Source of the DNA: an uncultured Bacteroidales bacterium
Lineage (GTDB): Bacteria; Bacteroidota; Bacteroidia; Bacteroidales; UBA932
NCBI GenBank assembly: GCA_946549475.1
Contig: CAMNQO010000101.1
Span: forward strand, 1 to 6,588
Length of the DNA stretch: 6,588 nucleotides
Reading direction: 5' to 3'
The translations under genes were made by a program, and so were the position numbers. This document shows, one piece after another, positions 1 through 5,540 of this stretch. Positions within the stretch are counted from its first letter, which is position 1. Every line of letters begins with the position of its first letter. The notes beneath the pieces were generated by a model. The model had not been told where the DNA came from. It worked only from the letters and a program-made list of their open reading frames with translations, and made no database searches.

Positions 1-271
1 GGAGTTTTCCTTCCGGGAGGACGGCGGTGGCGATACCCTCCAGCAACTCATGGGCCGTCCCGTCCCCTCCGACAGCCAGGAAGCGGCGGTAACCTTCTCC
101 GACGGCCGCCCGGGCGAGTTCTACGGCATGCCGCTTGCGCTGCGTAAAATCAACATCCATCGCTATCCCGGCTTCCTGCATCAATCGGGCGGCTTTTTTC
201 CACGAACGCATCATTTTTCCGCTGGCCGCATGGGGATTGGCGATGACTTTCCAGATTTTGCTTTTATCCAT
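1..271 (-). CDS. Diacylglycerol kinase / YegS-BmrU-type lipid kinase, N-terminal part (runs off the left edge)
   Basis: Reading the minus strand from the ATG at 271-269 gives 90 codons without a stop up to the window edge. Seen: an NPHAASGK segment near residues 12-19, FT at 42-43, and LAVGGDGTAHELLEGI at 65-80. These match the start of the DAGK catalytic domain: the NP.(A/S)..G loop, then the nucleotide-binding GGDGT motif followed by a conserved His/Glu and G. Family members phosphorylate diacylglycerol, sphingoid or related lipids with ATP in the cytoplasm at the membrane, and are usually about 290-340 residues, so roughly two thirds are missing here. The start is set by the NP motif, which lies only 12 residues in, and by AGGAG just upstream. 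The gene diverges from parA and shares its control region. The exact lipid substrate cannot be told. Family call is firm. Confidence 0.88.
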   Translation of the reverse strand, partial: MDKSKIWKVIANPHAASGKMMRSWKKAARLMQEAGIAMDVDFTQRKRHAVELARAAVGEGYRRFLAVGGDGTAHELLEGIATAVLPEGKL

Positions 272-273
272 CT

Positions 274-278
274 CTCCT
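274..278 (-). promoter_or_regulatory. Shine-Dalgarno-like AGGAG of the lipid kinase gene
   Basis: On the minus strand AGGAG (278 to 274) is followed by two bases and then ATG at 271. The sequence is a perfect anti-SD match, but the spacing of 2 nt is shorter than usual. It supports the chosen start. In contrast, no comparable motif precedes parA, parB, the glycosyltransferases or the transglycosylase. Confidence 0.5.
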
Positions 279-281
279 ATT

Positions 282-313
282 TTTGCCAAAGTTAAAGAAA
301 AATCGTATTTTTG
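282..313 (+). promoter_or_regulatory. Bacteroidota-type promoter of the parA operon
   Basis: TTTG at 282-285 (the -33 element), a 20-bp spacer, and TATTTTTG at 306-313, which fits the Bacteroidota primary-sigma -7 consensus TAnnTTTG exactly. Known promoters of this group start transcription a few bases after the -7 element, which here falls at about 317-321, on or next to the parA ATG at 320. The mRNA is therefore predicted to have almost no 5' leader. The elements interlock with the opposite promoter for the lipid kinase. The start of transcription is inferred, not observed. Confidence 0.72.
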
Positions 314-317
314 CAAA
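287..317 (-). promoter_or_regulatory. Bacteroidota-type promoter of the lipid kinase gene, divergent from parA
   Basis: On the minus strand TTTG (317 to 314), a 19-bp spacer, then TAACTTTG (294 to 287), an exact TAnnTTTG match. Transcription would start near 280-283 and give a leader of roughly 9-12 nt that still holds the AGGAG at 278-274. Its -33 element touches the -7 element of the parA promoter (306-313), and its -7 element lies next to the parA -33 element (282-285), so both cannot be occupied at once. Confidence 0.68.
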
Positions 318-319
318 AT

Positions 320-1090
320 ATGGGAAAAGTCATTTCAATCGCAAACCAGAAGGGTGGCGTGGGCAAGACGACCACGGCCATCAACCTTGCGGCCTCGTTG
401 GCGGTACTGGAGAAAAAAGTCCTCATCGTCGATGCCGACCCGCAGGCCAATACCACATCCGGCCTGAATTTCCTGCCGGACCAGAATCAGGACCGTACGC
501 TCTACGAAGTGCTGTACGGGACGCTCGACATCCGGGACGCCTTGATCCAGACGGAGATCGCCTCGCTGCACATGGTGCCCGCCAATATCAACCTGGTTGG
601 CATCGAGACCGAGAAGATTGAGGAGGAAGGCAAGGAATTCCTCCTCAAAAACGCGTTGGCCCCCATCCGGGAGGAGTATGATTTCATCCTGATCGACTGT
701 TCCCCTTCCCTCGGCCTGATCACCATCAATGCGCTGACGGCCTCCGACTCGGTCATCATCCCCGTCCAGCCGGAGTTCTTTGCCCTCGAAGGCCTGGGCA
801 AACTCTCGCAGACCATCCGCATCATCAAGTCCGAACTGAACCCCGGTCTCACCATCGAGGGCTTTCTCATCACGATGTTCGACGGTCGCACGCGCCTGCA
901 CAACCAGGTGCTGGAGGACTTGCGGGAGCATTTCGGCCCGCTGGTCTTCGACACCATCATCCAGCGCAACATCCGGCTGAGCGAAGCCCCTTCCCACGGC
1001 AAACCCATCATCTTGTACGATGTCATCAGCAACGGAACCTCCAATTATATGAATTTCGCCACCGAAGTGATCAAAAAGAACAGCAAATAA
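320..1090 (+). CDS. parA: Chromosome-partitioning ATPase ParA/Soj
   Basis: A 256-residue protein with the full ParA/MinD-type ATPase motif set. The deviant Walker A is KGGVGKTTT at residues 11-19 (signature Lys11, P-loop Lys16), Walker A' is VDADPQ at 38-42 region, and Walker B is ILIDCSP at 124-130. Length and the absence of an N-terminal HTH fit the chromosomal Soj type (about 255 residues) rather than the longer plasmid P1 type. It binds DNA non-specifically as an ATP dimer and is released by ParB-stimulated hydrolysis, which drives origin segregation. The start is the ATG at 320, because MGKVISIANQKGG begins as in the family. A TTG at 311 in the same frame lies inside the -7 promoter element and is unlikely. 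No Shine-Dalgarno precedes the ATG. The stop TAA overlaps the parB start by one base (TAATG), so the two are probably translationally coupled. Nothing in the sequence suggests damage. Confidence 0.96.
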   Translation: MGKVISIANQKGGVGKTTTAINLAASLAVLEKKVLIVDADPQANTTSGLNFLPDQNQDRTLYEVLYGTLDIRDALIQTEIASLHMVPANINLVGIETEKIEEEGKEFLLKNALAPIREEYDFILIDCSPSLGLITINALTASDSVIIPVQPEFFALEGLGKLSQTIRIIKSELNPGLTIEGFLITMFDGRTRLHNQVLEDLREHFGPLVFDTIIQRNIRLSEAPSHGKPIILYDVISNGTSNYMNFATEVIKKNSK

Positions 1091-2013
1091 TGGCAAAGAA
1101 ACAATACGGACTCGGAAAAGGCCTGGGCGCCCTCCTGCCCGGAGCGGAACAACACCTGGCGGAGATGCGCCGGCCGGTGGGCTATGTCAACAAGGAGATT
1201 GTCTCGACCCTCGGCGCCACGGCCCCCAAAGCCTCCGACATCATCCGGATCCACATCGACCTGATCGAGCCCAATCCCTGGCAGCCCCGGATGACCTTTG
1301 ACGAGCAGGCGCTCGAAGAACTGAGCGAGTCCATCAAGGCGCTCGGACTGATCCAGCCCATCACGGTACGCAGCCGCAGCGAAGGCAAGTATCAGATTGT
1401 CAGCGGAGAACGGCGTTACCGGGCCTGCCGGTTGGCCGGCATGGACGTGATTCCCGCCTACATCATCCAGACGGACGACAAGGGCATGCTTGAGATGGCC
1501 ATCGTCGAGAACATCCAACGCGAAGACCTTGACCCCATCGAGATAGCCATGAGTTACCAGCGGCTGATCGACGAGTGTCATCTCACCCAGGACCAGATGG
1601 CCCAGCGCGTGGGCAAGAAGCGCAGTTCGATTACCAATTACCTGCGCCTGCTGAAACTCTCCCCCAAACTCCAGCATGACCTCAAGGAAGGCCTGCTGAG
1701 CGTCGGACATGCCAAAGTGATTCTCGGGGTGGAAGATACGGCGCTCCAGGAACAACTCTGCGACCTTTGCATCCGCGAAGGCCTGTCCGTCCGCGCTCTC
1801 GAAGAGCGGGTTTCCAAGTTGTCCCGCCACGACAGGTCCGAGGAGACGCAAGACCTCCCTGAATATTGCTACAAGGCCGCCGAAGTCATCGGCCGCTATT
1901 TTGACGGGAAGGTCAATGTCAAACTCGGAAAAGGCGGCAGCGGGCGCGTGACCATCAGTTTTTCCAATCAGGAGCAACTCGACGCGTTTGTCGGCATGTT
2001 TGAAAAAGACTGA
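1090..2013 (+). CDS. parB: Chromosome-partitioning protein ParB/Spo0J (CTP-dependent parS-binding clamp)
   Basis: A 307-residue protein. Residues 6-16 (YGLGKGLGALL) are the conserved basic N-terminal tail that stimulates the ParA ATPase. The ParB/Srx N-terminal domain holds PNPWQPR at 61-67, the CTP-binding GERRYRA at 106-112 and ENIQREDLDPIE at 140-151, the last carrying residues used in CTP binding and hydrolysis. The helix-turn-helix that reads parS lies at about 165-190 (LTQDQMAQRVGKKRSSITNY...). A linker of charged residues (about 240-256) leads to the C-terminal dimerisation region, about 257-307. The family loads at parS and slides as a clamp, spreading around the origin and recruiting condensin. 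Start and frame are fixed by the TAATG overlap with parA. Residues 20-50 form a poorly conserved linker. No parS palindrome was seen in this window. Confidence 0.96.
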   Translation: MAKKQYGLGKGLGALLPGAEQHLAEMRRPVGYVNKEIVSTLGATAPKASDIIRIHIDLIEPNPWQPRMTFDEQALEELSESIKALGLIQPITVRSRSEGKYQIVSGERRYRACRLAGMDVIPAYIIQTDDKGMLEMAIVENIQREDLDPIEIAMSYQRLIDECHLTQDQMAQRVGKKRSSITNYLRLLKLSPKLQHDLKEGLLSVGHAKVILGVEDTALQEQLCDLCIREGLSVRALEERVSKLSRHDRSEETQDLPEYCYKAAEVIGRYFDGKVNVKLGKGGSGRVTISFSNQEQLDAFVGMFEKD

Positions 2014-2016
2014 CGC

Positions 2017-2991
2017 TTGCACCCTTTGTCCCTCATACGGAACGGATGCCGGAAGAAAAGGCTTTTCCTCCTGCTGACCCTGTTGGTTTGCGGCCCCCTC
2101 TGCCATGCCCAGTTCGACCGTTCAGGTCCTTTTACCCAGCAATACAACGACACCACGGTCAAGGAAAAGAGAGACACTTCGGACAAACTCTTTTCTTTCA
2201 ATGAGTATTTCGGCGGTCTCGGGCACAAAAGACAAACCCGCATCGGCACCCTTGCCGCGGGCTCGGCGCTCTTTGTGGGCGGCATGCAGATTTACAACAA
2301 GCAATACTGGAAACTCCCCGTCATTTACGGCGGCCTGCTGGCCGGCTTCGGCGGCGGTACCTGGACCTATCTCCGCTACAAGGCCAGCGGAGACGAATGG
2401 TGCAAAAATGCTTTTCCCTGGTTTTTTGCCGGCGGCGCACTGATGTACTGGGGGACCTTGCTGGACGGAACCATCTGCTACCATCCGGACCGCAAACCCC
2501 TGCCCGGCCGGGCGACCCTTTATTCCCTGCTCTGTCCGGGCCTGGGACAAATCTACAACGGGGAAGCATGGAAAGTACCTGTTTACTGGGCCTGCCTGTT
2601 GGGCAGCGTACATTTCTATGTCACCAACAAGACCAATTACGAGCGCTACCGGTGGATCTACAACCAGGCCAGCGACCCCGAAACGAGCGCTTCGACACCG
2701 ATTGCGGCCGAGACGGCCAAATGGTATCGGGACGAGTACCGCCGTTATCGCGACTATTCGATGCTGGCGCTCGTGGGATTCTATCTCCTGCAGGTCATCG
2801 ACGCCAATGTGTTTTCCTACCTGGGCGATTTCGAGGTCAATGACAACCTGGCCGTCCGAGTGCAGCCTTCCGTGATTTCGTCGTATGCCGACTACGCCGG
2901 CATGGACCGTGTTTCAGGCGCTCGTCCCGCTTATGGTTATCGCCCCCTCATTCCCGATGCCTACGGGCTTTCACTTGCTTTGAGATTCTGA
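2017..2991 (+). CDS. DUF5683-type membrane protein with signal peptide, function unknown
   Basis: A 324-residue protein if read from TTG at 2017. Basic residues (R12, K13, K14, R15) and a hydrophobic stretch at 16-28 end in CHAQ, a likely signal peptide cut after Ala31. Hydrophobic segments follow near 76-90, 100-120, 132-150, 186-203 and 248-262. The signature CPGLGQIYNGEAWKVPVYW (173-191), the YERYRWIYN at 208-216 and VIDANVFSYL at 260-269 fit the Bacteroidota family DUF5683, of unknown role. It begins 3 nt after the parB stop and ends 1 nt before mltD, so it is inside the operon. There is no ATG in frame before 2284, which would remove the signal peptide and first membrane segment. The start is therefore probably TTG 2017 or TTG 2026, reached by coupling from parB. 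The signature segment occurs twice (see repeat entry). The family call rests on remembered signature residues, and I infer no function. Confidence 0.85.
   Translation: MHPLSLIRNGCRKKRLFLLLTLLVCGPLCHAQFDRSGPFTQQYNDTTVKEKRDTSDKLFSFNEYFGGLGHKRQTRIGTLAAGSALFVGGMQIYNKQYWKLPVIYGGLLAGFGGGTWTYLRYKASGDEWCKNAFPWFFAGGALMYWGTLLDGTICYHPDRKPLPGRATLYSLLCPGLGQIYNGEAWKVPVYWACLLGSVHFYVTNKTNYERYRWIYNQASDPETSASTPIAAETAKWYRDEYRRYRDYSMLALVGFYLLQVIDANVFSYLGDFEVNDNLAVRVQPSVISSYADYAGMDRVSGARPAYGYRPLIPDAYGLSLALRF
2263..2601 (+). repeat. Internal duplication of the QIYN...WK.PV segment inside the DUF5683 protein
   Basis: Residues 83-108 (bases 2263-2340) and 170-195 (2524-2601) align without a gap at an offset of 87 residues, with 13 of 26 identical: S, L, G, Q, I, Y, N, W, K, P, V, L, L. 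The second copy is the canonical PGLGQIYN signature. The first is degenerate (GGMQIYN) yet keeps the aromatic/Lys/Pro core. The DNA copies are clearly diverged, so the duplication is old or convergent. Each copy would form a re-entrant or membrane hairpin, giving a two-fold pseudo-symmetric layout. Confidence 0.7.
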
Positions 2992-2992
2992 T

Positions 2993-4351
2993 ATGACTGC
3001 TTTACTGATATTCTTCACCTTGCTCTTTCCTGTCGGCACTCTTGCCGTTGACAGCGTGCAGATACGAATCCCGGCTTCGGACAGCCTGGCGCTTGCTGCG
3101 GACAGTCTGGCGGTCCCGGCGGACGGACAGGCGGACAGTCTGGGACTGGCCGATTTTCCGGACGGACACATGGCCGACCCGGCGGACACCAGTGATTTTG
3201 CAGACGAATTGTTGCGGCTCAGTGACAGCCTGCACATCCGGATCGGGCGTTGGCAGCAGGCTCCGCTGCGCTGGATGGTGGAAGAAGGCGACTTGGACGG
3301 TACCATTCCCGCCAGTACGCCGGATTCGGTATTTGTGCGCAGGCTCAATGAGATGAATTCATTCATTCCCCTCTCGTACAACAGCATCGTCCGCAATTTC
3401 CTCGCCCTCTACTCCGACCGCAGACGCACTTCCATGGGCGATGTGCTGGGGCGCTGCAACATCTTTATGCCCATTTTTGAAGAGGTGTTCTCGCGCTACG
3501 ACTTGCCCGAAGAACTCAAGGCGATGGCCATCATCGAGTCCGCCCTCAATCCCACGGCGACATCCCGTGCCGGCGCCAGGGGTATGTGGCAGTTTATGTA
3601 CTCCACCGGCAAAAAATACGGCCTGAAAATTGACTCCTTCGTCGATGAACGCCTGGATGTCTATAAATCGGCCGATGCCGCCGCCCGCTATCTCAGGGAT
3701 GCGTATGATGTCTTCGGCGACTGGCCGCTGGCCATTTCATCCTATAACTGCGGTGCCGGCAATGTGCAAAAAGCCATCCGACGCAGCGGGAAACGGGATT
3801 TCTGGGAGATATACAACTGGCTGCCCCGTGAGACGAGGGGCTATTTCCCTGCCTTTATCGCCGCCCTCTACATCACCCGTTACTACAAAGAACACGGCAT
3901 CGTACCCGTTGTGGAGCCCGGCCTGGGACCGATTGATACCATCCGCGTCAACCGGATGCTGCATTTCAAGCAGATTGAGAAAGTGGCCGGCATCCCGCGC
4001 AACACCCTGAAGGCGCTCAACCCCCAATACCGTCACGAGATTGTTCCGGGCAAGGAGGGAGAGTTTATCCTGCGCCTCCCCTATGCTTATGTCAATCATT
4101 TCATTGATCGCGAAGAAGAAATCTACACCTGGAAAGCCGATTCCCTGTTCAATCCGGTCGCTCTCAAGAAACTCAAGGACGGAATGGACGGAGAACGCAT
4201 CGTCTATAAGGTGAAAAGCGGAGATGTCCTGGGCAAAATCGCCCTGCGCCATCACTGCACCGTCGCCCAGATAAAACGCTGGAACGGGCTGAAAAACAAC
4301 AATATCCGTATCGGACAAAAACTTGTCATCTACCGAGGCGGGAAGAGATAG
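2993..4351 (+). CDS. mltD: Secreted MltD-type lytic murein transglycosylase with SLT domain and C-terminal LysM
   Basis: A 452-residue protein that cleaves the MurNAc-GlcNAc bond of peptidoglycan in the periplasm. A hydrophobic N-terminus (residues 1-18) acts as signal peptide. An Asp/Ala/Ser-rich linker covers about 20-80. The SLT domain spans about 150-300: catalytic Glu182 in AIIESALNP (179-187), SRAGARGMWQFM at 191-202, AISSYNCGAGNV at 247-258 and YFPAFIAALYI at 284-294. Residues 315-365 resemble the weak LysM-like module of MltD, and 403-447 is a clear LysM (YKVKSGDVLGKIA ... IRIGQKLVIY) for glycan binding. The ATG at 2993 is the only start, as an in-frame stop lies at 2981-2983. Odd points: no Lys or Arg precedes the hydrophobic core, and there is no lipobox Cys, unlike the lipoprotein MltD of E. 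coli. Only 1 nt separates it from the previous gene, and its last 26 bases overlap the opposing gene. Symbol is by family resemblance. Confidence 0.93.
   Translation: MTALLIFFTLLFPVGTLAVDSVQIRIPASDSLALAADSLAVPADGQADSLGLADFPDGHMADPADTSDFADELLRLSDSLHIRIGRWQQAPLRWMVEEGDLDGTIPASTPDSVFVRRLNEMNSFIPLSYNSIVRNFLALYSDRRRTSMGDVLGRCNIFMPIFEEVFSRYDLPEELKAMAIIESALNPTATSRAGARGMWQFMYSTGKKYGLKIDSFVDERLDVYKSADAAARYLRDAYDVFGDWPLAISSYNCGAGNVQKAIRRSGKRDFWEIYNWLPRETRGYFPAFIAALYITRYYKEHGIVPVVEPGLGPIDTIRVNRMLHFKQIEKVAGIPRNTLKALNPQYRHEIVPGKEGEFILRLPYAYVNHFIDREEEIYTWKADSLFNPVALKKLKDGMDGERIVYKVKSGDVLGKIALRHHCTVAQIKRWNGLKNNNIRIGQKLVIYRGGKR
3078..3152 (+). repeat. Degenerate 21-bp tandem repeat encoding (A/S)DSLxxx in the transglycosylase linker
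   Basis: Units begin with CGGACAG or CGGACGG at 3078, 3099, 3120 (shortened to 12 bp) and 3132. The first two differ by one base over their leading 13 bases. They encode SDSLALA, ADSLAVP, ADGQ and ADSLGLA. All changes keep the frame. The segment joins the signal peptide to the catalytic domain and looks like a flexible, acidic, low-complexity spacer that can vary in copy number between strains. Confidence 0.65.
4326..4351. other. Tail-to-tail overlap of two convergent coding regions
   Basis: The transglycosylase ends with TAG at 4349-4351 on the + strand, while the GT4 glycosyltransferase ends with TGA on the minus strand (bases 4328-4326). The last codons of both (YRGGKR and SSRLGR) are read from the same 26 bp. 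No T-tract hairpin lies on either side that could end the two operons, so their transcripts probably run into each other and form complementary 3' ends. Coordinates are read directly; the RNA consequence is inferred. Confidence 0.8.
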
Positions 4352-5540
4352 CGGCCGCGTCGGCGGAGATGTGTCCGATCAGTTTGCCGGCGATAACATC
4401 CCAGTCATAGACCGTCGCAATCTCCCGGGAAATCTCATCGACCGGAGGCCGTTGTGCCGGACCGTCCAGCCCCAGGATGGCGCTGATGCGCTTTCGCAGC
4501 AAAGATTCATCGTCACAGTCAATGTGATTTTCACCGAAGAAAGTGAAATCGCCCATCGCTGTCCGGTTGGAACAGATGCAAGGGATCCCGGCGGCACCGG
4601 CTTCGACAGGCGGTATGCCGAAACCTTCCGCAACGGCGGGATAGACAAAGAGAGAGGCCGCTTTGTACCACAGTTTCAACTCCTGATAGGGTGCCTGATA
4701 ATGGACGATGACATGCGGACGCGCCTGCGCAGGCATCGCAGCCATCATCTGGTCAAATCCCGGCATGGAAAGCGTTTTGCGGCCGATGAAGACCAGATCG
4801 TAGCCTTTTTCCCACAAACGCATGTCCAGATAAATTTTCAGCAGAAGACTCTGCCGCTTGCGGGGCTCAAAACGGCTCACGCAAAGGATGTATTTCCCGA
4901 CGCCCTTTCCGGAGACAAAGGCGCGCGCCTGCTCCTCGTCTATTTCCCAAAAATCGCGCGTCACGGCATTGGGCGTGACGAAAATCTGGTCGGGAGCAAT
5001 ATGAAAATGATGGGATATCCGGCTTTTGGAGTACTCGGAAACGGTCAGGAGCAAATCCGAGCGTTTGGCCGTCAGATAGAACAGCAAGCCCTTGACCAAT
5101 TTGTATTTGAGGGGAAAATAGCGGGTGAAATCCTTGAACAGTATATCGTGCAAGGTCACCACCGTGCGGCAACGGCCGCCCAATGTGCCCCGCTTGCCCA
5201 AGGTCAGCGTAAATGGAGGTGCCGTGTACTGGAAATGGGCGTAATCGATGTGATTCTTCCGAATGATTTTCGGGTATTCTCTCAGCAAGCGGTGGAGTTT
5301 CCCCTTGTCGGACAGTTTTACGAAATGAATGCGCGATGAAATCACTTCATTGGAAAAATCCGAATCGGCGTCCGCCACATAACCGGCCCATTTCAACTTT
5401 TCCGGATATTTGGCGGCGAAGTAAAACTCCCAATCCTCCGGAGCCTGCCGCAAAATGGCGCTATACAATCCACGGATGTGCGTATTGACGCCTTCTGAAG
5501 TCACATAATCGAAACAATGGCAATCAACGAGTATTCTCAT
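4326..5540 (-). CDS. GT4-family glycosyltransferase (GT-B fold)
   Basis: A 404-residue protein that transfers a sugar from a nucleotide-sugar donor, in the cytoplasm, onto a growing glycan. Seen: an N-terminal MRILVDCHCF strand with SEGVNTHIRGLY (15-26) typical of the acceptor-side Rossmann domain; VVTLHDILF at 127-135; TVSEYSK at 166-172 and VTPNAV at 188-193. In the donor domain ILCVSRFEPRKRQ (218-230) supplies the basic residues that hold the diphosphate, and EGFGIPPVEAGAAGIP (305-320) is the E-x7-E motif (Glu305, Glu313) of retaining GT4 enzymes. Length is normal. The start ATG (5540-5538) overlaps the stop of the upstream GT2 gene as ATGA, so translation is likely coupled and no separate ribosome site is seen. 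The 3' end overlaps mltD. Sugar and acceptor cannot be told from the sequence; a mannosyl- or rhamnosyl-type enzyme of surface polysaccharide assembly is possible. Confidence 0.93.
   Translation of the reverse strand: MRILVDCHCFDYVTSEGVNTHIRGLYSAILRQAPEDWEFYFAAKYPEKLKWAGYVADADSDFSNEVISSRIHFVKLSDKGKLHRLLREYPKIIRKNHIDYAHFQYTAPPFTLTLGKRGTLGGRCRTVVTLHDILFKDFTRYFPLKYKLVKGLLFYLTAKRSDLLLTVSEYSKSRISHHFHIAPDQIFVTPNAVTRDFWEIDEEQARAFVSGKGVGKYILCVSRFEPRKRQSLLLKIYLDMRLWEKGYDLVFIGRKTLSMPGFDQMMAAMPAQARPHVIVHYQAPYQELKLWYKAASLFVYPAVAEGFGIPPVEAGAAGIPCICSNRTAMGDFTFFGENHIDCDDESLLRKRISAILGLDGPAQRPPVDEISREIATVYDWDVIAGKLIGHISADAAAISSRLGR

Noticed and set aside
50..295. An 81-codon plus-strand frame before parA
   Set aside because: It overlaps the lipid kinase N-terminus on the other strand, which has the GGDGT motif and a start with AGGAG.
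311..319. TTG at 311 as start of parA
   Set aside because: It would add three residues before the conserved MGKVISIANQ start and lies inside the -7 promoter element.
335..1096. A 253-codon minus-strand frame opposite parA
   Set aside because: Shadow of the well-supported parA gene; Asp/Gly/Val-rich product without domains.
1..2100. parS site near parAB
   Set aside because: I looked for the near-universal palindrome TGTTTCACGTGAAACA and saw no close match, so none is annotated. A genome-wide search would be needed.
1045..2106. A 353-codon open frame on the minus strand opposite parB
   Set aside because: It lies antisense to a clear parB, its product has no recognisable motif and a biased composition, and long antisense frames are common in GC-rich genes with strong third-position bias.
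4298..4314. Small hairpin TCCG-loop-CGGA followed on the minus strand by T-rich sequence, as terminator of the GT operon
   Set aside because: The stem is only 4 bp, the T-rich stretch is interrupted and not adjacent, and it lies inside conserved LysM coding sequence.
4323..5339. A 338-codon plus-strand frame opposite the GT4 gene
   Set aside because: The minus strand encodes a complete GT4 enzyme with the E-x7-E motif. The plus product is rich in Arg, Gln and Asp without any motif.
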